The notes: a model not told the origin generated them from the sequence alone. A stretch of DNA of 46,262 nucleotides from Acidobacteriota bacterium (GCA_018268775.1 JAFDVV010000075.1:1-46262), one strand, 5' to 3'. Shown: positions 23,128-31,255, counted from the stretch's first letter. Translations and numbers: made by a program.

Positions 23128-23967
23128 ATGCCGGAAGAGAAGCAGATAAAGGATCCGATGGCCGAAGCTGTCGCCATTATGGCGCGTCTTCGAGGCCCAG
23201 GGGGATGTCCGTGGGACCGCGAACAGACCTTCGACACGATCAAGCGGTACACGCTGGAGGAGACCTACGAGGTCTTCGACGCGATCGAACGCAGGGCGTG
23301 GCGTGAGCTGAAGGATGAGCTTGGCGATCTGCTGCTCCAGGTGCTTTTTTATGCGCAGATGGCGGCTGAGGCGGGCTATTTCACGATCGAGGATGTCGCG
23401 TCGAACCTGAACGCCAAGCTGATACGGCGTCACCCGCACATCTTTGGCGATGTTAGAGCAGAAGACGCGGCAACCGTGCTGAAGAACTGGGAAGAGATCA
23501 AGCGCGAAGAGAAGAAAGCGGCTGGAGGTGGAGAGCCCGCCACTTCGTTGTTGAGCGACATCCCACGATCGATGCCGGCGATGATGGAGGCTGGAAAGCT
23601 GGGGTCGCGAGCGGCGAAGGTGGGGTTCGACTGGCCTGATGCCGGTGGACTGTTCGACAAGCTGGATGAAGAGATAGGCGAGCTCAAGGATGAGCTATCG
23701 AGACCGGCGGGCGACGCACGGGCAGTCGAAGCGGAGCTTGGCGACCTGCTGTTTACGGCCGTGAACCTGGCCCGTCACCTGAAGATTGATCCGGAGTCGG
23801 CATTGAGGTCGGCCAATGCAAAGTTTCGCAAGCGGTTTGGCGAGATGGAGCGGGAGGCCGGAGGACAGGACGTATTGAGGGGCAGGACTCCCGCTGAGCT
23901 TGAGGAGTTGTGGCGGCGGGCGAAAGTAACGGCTGGGGCTGAACGACGGATCGAAGACAATAGATAA
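23128..23967 (+). CDS. mazG: Nucleoside triphosphate pyrophosphohydrolase MazG
   Basis: Hydrolyses (d)NTPs to NMP and pyrophosphate and so clears abnormal nucleotides. The 279 residues contain two MazG folds. The first, about 10-115, has CPWDREQTFDTIKRYTLEE, then EVFDAI and ELKDELGDLLLQV. The second, about 165-260, has EEIGELKDEL, ELGDLLFTAVNLAR and a KFRKRF segment. The acidic ExxE...ExxD metal-binding sets are intact in both. It is divergent from DUF3311 across 67 bases. The GNAT gene follows after 18 bases, so the two may share a transcript. Confidence 0.95.
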   Translation: MPEEKQIKDPMAEAVAIMARLRGPGGCPWDREQTFDTIKRYTLEETYEVFDAIERRAWRELKDELGDLLLQVLFYAQMAAEAGYFTIEDVASNLNAKLIRRHPHIFGDVRAEDAATVLKNWEEIKREEKKAAGGGEPATSLLSDIPRSMPAMMEAGKLGSRAAKVGFDWPDAGGLFDKLDEEIGELKDELSRPAGDARAVEAELGDLLFTAVNLARHLKIDPESALRSANAKFRKRFGEMEREAGGQDVLRGRTPAELEELWRRAKVTAGAERRIEDNR

Positions 23968-23985
23968 GCAGATAGAAGAGATGAG

Positions 23986-24777
23986 ATGAGCACAAAGACT
24001 GGCGAGAATATACGGATCGAATCCTTGACGACGATGGAGCAGTTCGAGCGTTGCGTCGTGTTGCAGCTTGAGGTGTGGGGATATAGCGACGGCGACCTGA
24101 TTCCGCGAAGGGTGTTTCTAGTGGCGCAGAGGATCGGAGGGCAGGTTCTGGGGGCCTTCGACGGCGATACGATCATCGGATTTGCCATGGCGTTGCCGGG
24201 ATACCGCAATGGGTACGCCTACATCCACTCGCACATGCTGGCTGTGTTGCCCGAGTACCGCAATGCGGGGCTGGGACGCCGTCTGAAACTGGCGCAAAGA
24301 GACGATGCAATCGCGCGCGGCTTCGATCTGATGGAGTGGACCTACGACCCTCTGGAGATCAAGAATGCGCACTTGAATATCGCAAAGCTGGGGGCAATTT
24401 CGCGCAGGTATAAGGCGGACTTTTATGGACCGTCGTCGTCGCCTTTGCAGGGAGGGCTTCCGACGGATAGGCTGTATGCGGAGTGGTGGCTGAAGTCGCC
24501 GCGAGTGGTGGAAACGCTGCAAGGCGGTGCCAGGATTCCAACCATTGCTGAACGAGTCACAGTGCCTCATACAATCTACACGTGGAAGCAAGACCCCCTG
24601 GAGAGAGCGAAGGCGCAGCGGGTCCAGTCGGAAAATCGAGCGGCGCTGGAATCGGCCTTCAGCCGTGGGCTGGCTGTAGTGGGATACGACCGCGACGCCG
24701 AGGGAAATGGAAGCTTTCTGCTTGCCCCATGGAACGATGAAAAAGAGCAGACCCGGAGCTACGAGGCGAAGCGGTAG
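23986..24777 (+). CDS. GNAT-family acyltransferase (COG3375-like)
   Basis: A 263-residue GNAT protein. The acyl-CoA pyrophosphate-binding motif is in LPEYRNAGLGRRLK (about 88-101), preceded by the HSHMLAV beta strand, and WTYDPLEIKNAHLNIAKLG follows. This long form, with an extra C-terminal domain, fits the COG3375 type of predicted acyltransferase. The gene lies between mazG and a menC/N-succinylamino-acid-racemase-like gene. In some bacteria such a GNAT partner succinylates D-amino acids before racemisation. By that precedent this could be an N-succinyltransferase, but the sequence alone does not show it. Confidence 0.85.
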   Translation: MSTKTGENIRIESLTTMEQFERCVVLQLEVWGYSDGDLIPRRVFLVAQRIGGQVLGAFDGDTIIGFAMALPGYRNGYAYIHSHMLAVLPEYRNAGLGRRLKLAQRDDAIARGFDLMEWTYDPLEIKNAHLNIAKLGAISRRYKADFYGPSSSPLQGGLPTDRLYAEWWLKSPRVVETLQGGARIPTIAERVTVPHTIYTWKQDPLERAKAQRVQSENRAALESAFSRGLAVVGYDRDAEGNGSFLLAPWNDEKEQTRSYEAKR

Positions 24778-24813
24778 GCTGGTTTTGAACTGCTGCGTGC
24801 ATACAGAGGACTA

Positions 24814-24847
24814 CTGAGATTCTTCGCCTGCGGCTCAGAATGACAAA
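24814..24847 (+). repeat. Dispersed repeat, copy E (minimal)
   Basis: CTGAG and CTCAG arms enclose ATTCTTCGCCTGCGG, followed by AATGACAAA. This is the shortest copy and carries only the shared hairpin and tail, in the same orientation as the others. It lies in the 148-base gap between the GNAT gene and menC. Confidence 0.65.
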
Positions 24848-24925
24848 CATGCTCGGCGACGATGCGCTTCTTAGAACGGATGGAGCGTTGGAGCACAAAG
24901 ACTTTCAGAAAGACGAGATAAAACG

Positions 24926-26056
24926 ATGATTACTATCGATGCTATCCACATGCGTGAGATCAATATGCCGCTGGCCCATCCATTTGAGACCAGCTTTGGA
25001 GTCACGACGGGGCGCAGAATATTGCTGGTTGAGATTGAGGCCGAGGGGCTGACGGCGTGGGGCGAGTGCGTCGCGGGGGAGCATCCGTACTTCACCGACG
25101 AGATGATCGATACCGCGTGGATCATCACAGAGACGGAGCTGATCCCAAAGCTGCTTGAGGCGAAGTTGGAGAACGGCGGCAGCGTGCCGGACGCGCTGAA
25201 GCAAGTCCGCGGACATAGGATGGCGAAGGCCGCGCTGGAGAGCGCGGTGTGGGATCTGGAGTCGCAGATGGAGAAGGTCCCGCTGGCCCAGTTGCTGGGT
25301 GGAACGCGCAAGGCGATCAACTGCGGGGTCTCGATTGGGATTCAGCCGAGTCCCGAGCAGTTGATGGACAAGATTGCGCTTGAGCTGGAGGCGGGATACC
25401 AGCGCATCAAGCTGAAGTGCAAGCCAGGGTGGGACAACGGCATCTTCGAGATGGTGCGGAAGCGCTGGCCGGAGATTCTTTTGAGCTGCGATGCAAACTC
25501 GGCTTACCGCATGAAGGACTTCGACCATATTGCGACGTGGGACGAGTTCAAGCTGTTGATGGCCGAGCAGCCGCTGTGGTACGACGATTTTTACTTCCAC
25601 TCGATGCTGCAAAAGAGGATCGAAACGGCAATATGTTTAGACGAGTCGATCAGAAACCGTCGCGACGCGTTGGCGGCCATCGACATGGGGTCGTGCCGGA
25701 TCATCAACATCAAGGTGGGCCGCGTGGGCGGCTTCAGCGAAGCAATTGCCGTTCACAATGTAGCGGCTGAGCGAGGGATTCCTGTGTGGTGCGGGGGCAT
25801 GCTGGAGACGGGCATCGGAAGGGCGCACAATATCGCTCTCTCTTCGTTGCCCAACTTCAAGCTGCCGGGAGACGTGTCGGCCTCGTCGCGCTACTGGGCA
25901 GAGGACATCATCGAGCCCGAAGTGACTGTCAGCAACAAAGGGGAGATCGTGGTTCCTGCGAGCGTGGGATCGGGATACAAGGTTCTGCCCGAGAGGATTG
26001 AGAAGCTGACGGTGCGAAAGCGGACACTACGCGCGAAGGCACGCGTAACGGCGTAG
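24926..26056 (+). CDS. menC: o-Succinylbenzoate synthase / N-succinylamino acid racemase family enolase
   Basis: A 376-residue enolase-superfamily enzyme of the MenC (OSBS)/NAAAR group. The barrel carries the full catalytic set: KLK lysines 162 and 164, metal ligands Asp189 (SCDANSAY), Glu214 (MAEQPLW) and Asp239 (CLDES), and general base Lys263 (NIKVGRVGG). The capping-domain loop HPFETSFG (18-25) is typical of this subgroup. Family members make o-succinylbenzoate for menaquinone, racemise N-succinyl amino acids, or do both. No other men gene is in the window, and the preceding GNAT gene favours the racemase role; this is inference. A purine-rich AGAAAGACGAGAT precedes the ATG. The gene is convergent with the next gene, with two bases between the stops. 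Confidence 0.9.
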   Translation: MITIDAIHMREINMPLAHPFETSFGVTTGRRILLVEIEAEGLTAWGECVAGEHPYFTDEMIDTAWIITETELIPKLLEAKLENGGSVPDALKQVRGHRMAKAALESAVWDLESQMEKVPLAQLLGGTRKAINCGVSIGIQPSPEQLMDKIALELEAGYQRIKLKCKPGWDNGIFEMVRKRWPEILLSCDANSAYRMKDFDHIATWDEFKLLMAEQPLWYDDFYFHSMLQKRIETAICLDESIRNRRDALAAIDMGSCRIINIKVGRVGGFSEAIAVHNVAAERGIPVWCGGMLETGIGRAHNIALSSLPNFKLPGDVSASSRYWAEDIIEPEVTVSNKGEIVVPASVGSGYKVLPERIEKLTVRKRTLRAKARVTA

Positions 26057-26058
26057 AG

Positions 26059-26940
26059 CTATTTGGCAGGCAACGGTGTGTTGAGGAGAATGCGGATCGC
26101 ATCCTGATAGCTCATTGCAGGTATGGTCTGGAAATCTGAGGAGTCGACATCGCTGCTGATGTTGAGCGTCTTGACCATGAGGGCGCGAATGCTGATTCGT
26201 TGGGTGAAGTGCGTGAATATCCACCTGCCATTGCCGGCGTCGCCTTGTTCAAGAACGAGGCGGCCCCCGGGGTAGATATGGGCGAGCATGCCCCAGCCAA
26301 AGTTCACGCCTTTGAATACATTGCCTTCCATGCGGACGATGACCTTTGAGTCGGCGTCAATCCAGGCCCTGCCCTTGAGACCGGTAAGTGCCTCGGCGGT
26401 TGTCGAAGGTGGATGAAAGTTAGGGTTGGGCTCGTAATCGATCACAACTTCGGTCGTTCCGGGCCTGGCTCCCGTCTGCGGCTGGCCGGGGACGTAGTTG
26501 TAGATCATTGCGTCGGGCATCAGACGCATCAGATCGTCGGCTATCTTCTTGCCGGAATCGTTTCCTTTGGCGTGTTTCGCGAAGGCTACCGGGTTGTCAA
26601 GCATGTTGTCGAGCCGCTTGCGCTCGGCTGCGTCTTCTTCCGCAGTGAGGGGTCTGCCGTCGCGAAGAATGAGCCGGGCTACGGTGCCGTCGCGACTTTC
26701 AATGATGTCGCGGACGCGGTCGCCCTTGGCATCGACGATATGAATGCGGTAGCGGAGGTAGGAGTCGCGGTGATGAAGGGCCTCCAGTTCCTTGGCGGTG
26801 GCATCGACGGCCCAGTTGCGCGCGGGGATGGCCGCCAGCCAATCGGGTATGGCTGTTGCTGGGGCGATTTGTCCGTTTGCCGCGCTGCACGACAGCAGGA
26901 GCGACACCGCGAGCGTGTGACGTATGGCACGGAGCCTCAC
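26059..26940 (-). CDS. Exported protein of unknown function
   Basis: A 293-residue protein with a signal peptide (LRAIRHTLAVSLLLSC, probable cleavage near ANGQ). The mature part has alternating strands and polar loops: YLRYRIHIVDAKGDRVRDII, a charged EEDAAERKRLDN helix, a proline-rich middle, and GRAWIDADSKVIVRMEGNV. It then shows YPGGRLVLEQGDAGNGRWIFTHF. The order 'reporter strand, WIDxxxxVIVRxE, then GRWxxTH' recalls LolA/outer-membrane lipoprotein-sorting-like beta folds seen in many Acidobacteriota hypothetical proteins, but I cannot claim homology. It looks monocistronic, and a periplasmic location is likely. Confidence 0.72.
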   Translation of the reverse strand: MRLRAIRHTLAVSLLLSCSAANGQIAPATAIPDWLAAIPARNWAVDATAKELEALHHRDSYLRYRIHIVDAKGDRVRDIIESRDGTVARLILRDGRPLTAEEDAAERKRLDNMLDNPVAFAKHAKGNDSGKKIADDLMRLMPDAMIYNYVPGQPQTGARPGTTEVVIDYEPNPNFHPPSTTAEALTGLKGRAWIDADSKVIVRMEGNVFKGVNFGWGMLAHIYPGGRLVLEQGDAGNGRWIFTHFTQRISIRALMVKTLNISSDVDSSDFQTIPAMSYQDAIRILLNTPLPAK

Positions 26941-27121
26941 TCGTCCACCCTACCCCATGCCGCCAATTTGAACTGATTTGTGCCACATTTCCGCAACAAT
27001 ATCATCTTTCATGTCTGACGCATGGGATGCCCGTCGGTTTTTCCGGTTTGCCTCAATCCAGCGCGTTGGGTATCCTTCGGCAAGGCAAGACATAGATTTC
27101 AATCGGGAGAGCAAGACACAC

Positions 27122-27544
27122 ATGAAGCCAGCGGAAGGGTCCACAGTAATAGGCAAGTCTGTCACCATCAAGGGCGAGCTCTCCGGCGGCGAAGACCTGC
27201 TGATCGATGGAGATATCGAAGGAACGATCACGCTTCCCGACAATACTGTGACGATTGGTCCGAACGCGCGCGTAGCGGCGGATGTAAAAGTGCGCAATTT
27301 GATTGTGTTTGGAAGATTGACGGGTACATTGCATGTGTCGGGTCGAGTGGACTTGAGACATTCTGCCATAGTCCTTGGCGACATCTTTGGGGGGCGCCTG
27401 TCGATCGAAGAGAACGCTACACTGAAAGGAAAAGTGGAGTTGAAGGCGATGGAGTCGCGTGTACCCGAAGTATTGCCGCCTGCCACAAAGCTCGCTGAAC
27501 CTAAGATTGAACAAACGCCGCTGGTACTCGACCCGAAGTCCTAG
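27122..27544 (+). CDS. Bactofilin (polymer-forming cytoskeletal protein)
   Basis: A 140-residue bactofilin. The core (about 10-110) is a right-handed beta-helix of short repeats: TVIGKSVTIKGELSGGEDLLIDG, then DIEGTITLPDNTVTIGPNARV and VKVRNLIVFGRLTG. The flanking tails are disordered, with a proline-rich C-terminus. Bactofilins polymerise without nucleotide and scaffold cell-shape or cell-wall enzymes at the membrane. ATG 27122 gives the usual short N-terminus. GGGAGAG lies about 12-13 bases upstream. A longer reading frame begins upstream but lacks family features. The methyltransferase-like gene follows 24 bases later. Confidence 0.93.
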   Translation: MKPAEGSTVIGKSVTIKGELSGGEDLLIDGDIEGTITLPDNTVTIGPNARVAADVKVRNLIVFGRLTGTLHVSGRVDLRHSAIVLGDIFGGRLSIEENATLKGKVELKAMESRVPEVLPPATKLAEPKIEQTPLVLDPKS

Positions 27545-27568
27545 AGTAGAAGGGAACGTAGCGAATTT

Positions 27569-28204
27569 ATGCGCAATATCTTCGGCGGAAGCGAAGGTTC
27601 CGGGAATCGCGGGGCCGATTCGAGCCGGGTGCCGCGTCATTCAAGCGGATGGAAAGAGTTGCAGAAGCACCTGAAGTCGCAGGATTCGCTTCGGATTCTC
27701 GATATCGGACCGACGTCTTCAACGAACATCAACTACATTACGAGCCTTGGCCACAGTATCTACATGGCAAATCTTGTGGAGGAGGCATTGAAGCCGGAGT
27801 GGACCGTTCCTGGAGTGGATGGAGAAGAGCCCGACTTCAATGTGAGCGGTTTTCTTGAAACGAACCTGAATTTTTCCGGACGTAAGTTCGATATCGTGAT
27901 CTTGTGGGACACGGCGGACTTTCTTCCTGAAAAGCTTGTGGAGCCGGTCTTTGCCCGTTTACATGAGGTGATGGAGCCGGGCGGATTGATGCTGGCCTTT
28001 TTTCACGCAACCGCGGAGCCCGGAGCGCCCTTCTGCAGATATCACCTTACGGATACGGAAGTTGTCGATATGCAGAGAGCGGGAACTTATCCGGTGATAC
28101 AGATTTACAGTAATCGCAAGATAGAGAATCTGTTGCGTGACTACAGCACGTACAGGTTCTTTCTGGCTAAAGACAGCCTTCGAGAAGTTATTGCCACGCG
28201 ATAG
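27569..28204 (+). CDS. Class I SAM-methyltransferase-like protein
   Basis: A 211-residue protein with a Rossmann-type methyltransferase layout. Motif I is LRILDIGPTSSTN (Gly rich but lacking the usual GxGxG). An FDIVILWDTADFLP strand lies at the motif IV position, and a VMEPGGLMLAFFHAT segment at the post-motif position. The N-terminus (about 1-30) is Gly/Ser/Arg rich and disordered. The weak motif I leaves SAM binding uncertain. Twenty-four bases after the bactofilin stop, and followed by a terminator, it probably forms a two-gene operon with bactofilin. No target can be named. Confidence 0.75.
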   Translation: MRNIFGGSEGSGNRGADSSRVPRHSSGWKELQKHLKSQDSLRILDIGPTSSTNINYITSLGHSIYMANLVEEALKPEWTVPGVDGEEPDFNVSGFLETNLNFSGRKFDIVILWDTADFLPEKLVEPVFARLHEVMEPGGLMLAFFHATAEPGAPFCRYHLTDTEVVDMQRAGTYPVIQIYSNRKIENLLRDYSTYRFFLAKDSLREVIATR

Positions 28205-28210
28205 TTAAGT

Positions 28211-28253
28211 AAAAAGCGGAAGAGCACGACGGTCGCCGCGCTCTTCCGCTTTG
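28211..28253. terminator. Bidirectional terminator between convergent genes
   Basis: AAAGCGGAAGAGC and GCTCTTCCGCTTT form a 13-bp stem around a roughly 14-base loop. The minus-strand product ends in a run of five T. The plus-strand product has only three, so it works best for the AT-hook-like gene but can serve both neighbours. Confidence 0.8.
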
Positions 28254-28263
28254 AGGTTGAGAA

Positions 28264-28500
28264 TTAAGCTTTTGCGCTCTTCTGCTTTCGACGTTCTGCC
28301 CAGCGTTTCTTCATGGCATCAGCGATACGTTTGCGGCCCTCGGGGCTTAGATTTCTCTTGCGTTTTGTGGAATTCGTCGAGCCTTTTGGGCGTCCGGGCC
28401 CGGAACGAACCGGGCTGGAGCTGTCGGAGAGCAGCGCGCGTGCCTGCTGCAGCTTCGAAATCTGTGCGTCGATCTCAGCGATAATGCGGTTGACTTCCAC
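28264..28500 (-). CDS. Small basic protein with AT-hook-like motif
   Basis: A 78-residue protein. The start is GTG 28500, set by a perfect AGGAGG five bases upstream. Residues of about 1-25 form an amphipathic helix that may be a coiled coil (EVNRIIAEIDAQISKLQQAR). Next comes PGRPKGS, an AT-hook-like minor-groove motif, and then a basic helix RNLSPEGRKRIADAMKKRWAERRK. Short proteins of this layout are frequent in Acidobacteriota. A DNA-binding or nucleoid-associated role is likely from composition, though not shown. An imperfect inverted repeat lies 26-63 bases upstream of the start. Confidence 0.8.
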   Translation of the reverse strand: MEVNRIIAEIDAQISKLQQARALLSDSSSPVRSGPGRPKGSTNSTKRKRNLSPEGRKRIADAMKKRWAERRKQKSAKA

Positions 28501-28525
28501 TAAGGCCTCCTATGCCGATCTTTGG

Positions 28526-28563
28526 GTAACTTGGCGCATAGATAAGAACCATCTATGAGTTAC
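28526..28563. repeat. Inverted repeat upstream of the AT-hook-like gene
   Basis: GTAACT (28526-28531) and CATAGAT (28537-28543) pair with ATCTATG (28551-28557) and AGTTAC (28558-28563). This gives 13 base pairs, a 5-base bulge (TGGCG) on one side and a 7-base loop. No T run follows. It could be an operator or a structured leader. Confidence 0.6.
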
Positions 28564-28637
28564 TCCGGGAGCAATGTCTTATGAGAAAGATACAGAAGGC
28601 TACAAATAGGCGCAAATGAAATAGGCTTACGCGTTGA

Positions 28638-30986
28638 TTATTTGTCTGGAGAGGTATCGGTGTGGGGCCGGATCGCATATCCTGGCCCAGATTCTCCCAA
28701 TACTTCCTGGCGAGACGCACCTAGTTTGCGGCGACTATCGGTTTGCTCAATATATTGCTGCAGGCCGGTAAGAGTTGTCTGCTTGTCGCGCGCATATTCG
28801 TTTGCCATGCGTGTAAGGGCATAGCTGACAATGTCGCTGTGATGTAGGTCACGCATCTCAGGGGCGCGGCGCAGATTGAGCCAAAGCCGATGGACAAGCT
28901 GTACCTCGTTGGGTTGAATGGCGGGCGCATGCGGTCCGATGTGAAAGCTGAGCGAGCCTCCATCGGGTTTGATGACATAAAAAGTGAACTGGCGCTTTGG
29001 CTCGGGAAGGGCCTCCCATGCCTGTCCTACGTGATAGGCCTGCTCTTCCGCTGTGAGTTTGCTTGAGAGGCCCGAGACGACGGCTGCCGCGTCGAGAGAG
29101 TTTGCGGTCTGAACGAGGGCGGCAAAGATGTCACCGGCGGGAACGACGAGCAGCGAGATGTGCTTGCCAAAGCTCTCGGCGACGGAGACGGCCTTTGTAA
29201 AAAGCAACTGCTCGTGCTCGCTGAAGAGTTGCTCGGAGGCTTCGACATACTCCGGCCCACCGGCACCCATCATGCGGGCGGCCAGGACGACAATGTCCTG
29301 ATCGTCGGCATTGGTGTGGGTGAGCGCCCATTTGAGCGCGAAGGGCGACGCGGAGTCCCGCATCGTGACGATGACGGCGCCAGGCCGAATCTCAAGTGCC
29401 GCACAGCCGACGGTGTCCTGGTGTTCAAGCTGGAAGTGCTCGCGCATCTGCCTGCTTGTTATGTCGTGGCGCTTTTTGTTTTCTCGTTCCGAGAGTGAAA
29501 AAACTACAAAGAATGCCGCAGCAAAGATCACCCCACTCACTGTAGCGACCGACTTAGTGAACAGGTTGACGATGGCGGTGCTGAAGAGGACGAGAAAGAC
29601 CGAAATAAGTCCGATCGGAATCTCAGTCTTACCTATTCTCAGGTTGAGCGGTACCTTCGATCCTCTCTCCCCTTTGTACTTCCAGCGTAAGACCAGCATG
29701 GCCAGGGCGTTGAAGGTAAAGCTCCAGATCACGCCAAAGGCATAAGCTTCGCCGATGACCACGACGTTACCGTGCGTGAGCAGGATGACGAGTAACTGCA
29801 ATCCCGCAACAAGGTTCACGATACGATAGCTGGTACCGTATTTCCTTTGCGGCTTGCGGAACCAGTCGGTCAGCACGCCGTCTTCGGCGATGCGCATGAG
29901 CACACCAGTCGATCCGACGATTGCAGTGTTGACGGCGCCGCCCAGGATCAGGAAGCCAACGACGACAACGAAGACGCGGAAGATGAGCTTCAGGACTTCG
30001 GGGCCGACCATGTACATCGCCATGCCAGCGATAAGGTTGTCGCGATAGACATGGACGCGGACGTCATCGGGGATAATCATGACAGCCAGCAGGGAACAGA
30101 GTCCCGTAAAGAAGAAGCTATAAGTAGCGATGACGAGTGCGGCGCGCTTCAGGTTCTTGAGCTTTGGGTGCTCGATCTCGCGGTTTACCTGGGCAAGCGA
30201 TTCTTCGCCGCTCATCGCGAGGACGGAGTGGCCGAACGCCATCAGGACGCCGAAGAGCCCGAGCGATGCAGCGAACCTGGTTCCTTTGAGGAAACCAAGC
30301 GCCTCGGAACTGAAGTGGAGGTTCGATGGGACGGGCAATGGCGGTAGGTGTGCTCCGCGATGCAGGGCGGTAAAGGTTCCCCATATGAGCAGGATGACCA
30401 CCATGACGGTGGTGATCTTCATGATGTCGAGCGCGCGCTGGCTGGATTCTTCGATGCCTTTGGTGTTCTGCCACCAAAAGTAGATGGTGATGGTTGCCGC
30501 AATGGCTGCCGAAGCCAGATCTGGGCGGAGATGCGGGGTGACGTGCCAGTGAAACCTGGCGGCTGCGAAGACCGCGAGGTCGTTCAGCATCCCGACGATG
30601 TACTGCCCCGCAGACACACCGGAGATCGGACCGGTTAGTACATAGTCGAACATCAGCGCTGAGACGCTGATCTTGGCAAAGGTACCTCCGAGGGCCTCTT
30701 TGACGATCCTGTAGACGCCGCCCCGGGTGAACATGGAGCAGCTTTCGACATAGACGGCACGGACTGCATAGGCGAAAAAGACGACGCCAAGGATCAGCCA
30801 TGGCGCGGCCTTTCCAACAGCTTCCTCAGCAAGACCAGCTGCGTAAAACGCAGACGACCCCAGGTCGTTGAGTACGATCGCTGCGGCGCGCCAAAAGGAG
30901 ATAAACGTCAGCATGACCGAGGACGCCACGACTAGGCGCACTCGGTTGGGTTGTGGGAGAACGGTAGTTTGTTTCGTTGAAGCCAT
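28638..30986 (-). CDS. APC-superfamily permease with C-terminal soluble domain
   Basis: A 782-residue protein from ATG 30986 (MASTKQTT). An upstream start would add 14 residues with no better ribosome binding site. About twelve membrane helices occupy the first 490 residues, in the amino acid-polyamine-organocation pattern. The first helix (LVVASSVMLTFISFWRAAAI) lacks the classic GxG motif of many amino-acid permeases. It continues with GGVYRIVKEALGG and GHSVLAMSGEESLAQVNREIEHP, the latter typical of APC helix 6-7. The last ~290 residues are soluble and resemble a universal-stress-like domain (AVIVTMRDSASPFALKWAL, then DIVVLAARM). Amino acid or potassium uptake is possible; the substrate cannot be assigned. 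Confidence 0.85.
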   Translation of the reverse strand: MASTKQTTVLPQPNRVRLVVASSVMLTFISFWRAAAIVLNDLGSSAFYAAGLAEEAVGKAAPWLILGVVFFAYAVRAVYVESCSMFTRGGVYRIVKEALGGTFAKISVSALMFDYVLTGPISGVSAGQYIVGMLNDLAVFAAARFHWHVTPHLRPDLASAAIAATITIYFWWQNTKGIEESSQRALDIMKITTVMVVILLIWGTFTALHRGAHLPPLPVPSNLHFSSEALGFLKGTRFAASLGLFGVLMAFGHSVLAMSGEESLAQVNREIEHPKLKNLKRAALVIATYSFFFTGLCSLLAVMIIPDDVRVHVYRDNLIAGMAMYMVGPEVLKLIFRVFVVVVGFLILGGAVNTAIVGSTGVLMRIAEDGVLTDWFRKPQRKYGTSYRIVNLVAGLQLLVILLTHGNVVVIGEAYAFGVIWSFTFNALAMLVLRWKYKGERGSKVPLNLRIGKTEIPIGLISVFLVLFSTAIVNLFTKSVATVSGVIFAAAFFVVFSLSERENKKRHDITSRQMREHFQLEHQDTVGCAALEIRPGAVIVTMRDSASPFALKWALTHTNADDQDIVVLAARMMGAGGPEYVEASEQLFSEHEQLLFTKAVSVAESFGKHISLLVVPAGDIFAALVQTANSLDAAAVVSGLSSKLTAEEQAYHVGQAWEALPEPKRQFTFYVIKPDGGSLSFHIGPHAPAIQPNEVQLVHRLWLNLRRAPEMRDLHHSDIVSYALTRMANEYARDKQTTLTGLQQYIEQTDSRRKLGASRQEVLGESGPGYAIRPHTDTSPDK

Positions 30987-31111
30987 TATTGTGTGAACGC
31001 TTCCCGGTGTCGGCGTTCCAGCAACCACCCGTCTATCAGCCTCATAGTTTAAGAGGGCATACCGGTAGCGTCAATGATTTGTATTTGTGCGTGTTTGGAA
31101 GGCGGGGCGGG

Positions 31112-31255
31112 TTAAACGTCAGATTCTTCGTCGGGAGTAAAGACCTGGCTTAAATCGAGAACCACAGTAATGATCACGACGAGCAGAGACCCCACCATCC
31201 CTAGAAAGAACAGTGGAACCAACGCCGACGCAAGCATGTGAAGCAGGACATCCAT
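31112..31255 (-). CDS. Small single-pass membrane protein (47 aa)
   Basis: A short frame from ATG 31255 to TAA 31112. After a seven-residue polar start, one strongly hydrophobic segment of about 26 residues (LASALVPLFFLGMVGSLLVV, then IITVVL) is followed by a polar acidic tail ending PDEESDV. The pattern of one membrane helix plus an acidic tail is common among small uncharacterised Acidobacteriota proteins. No strong Shine-Dalgarno sequence is visible. The start is 52 bases from that of the divergent lnt gene. A longer overlapping frame here has no such features and was set aside. Confidence 0.58.
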   Translation of the reverse strand: MDVLLHMLASALVPLFFLGMVGSLLVVIITVVLDLSQVFTPDEESDV

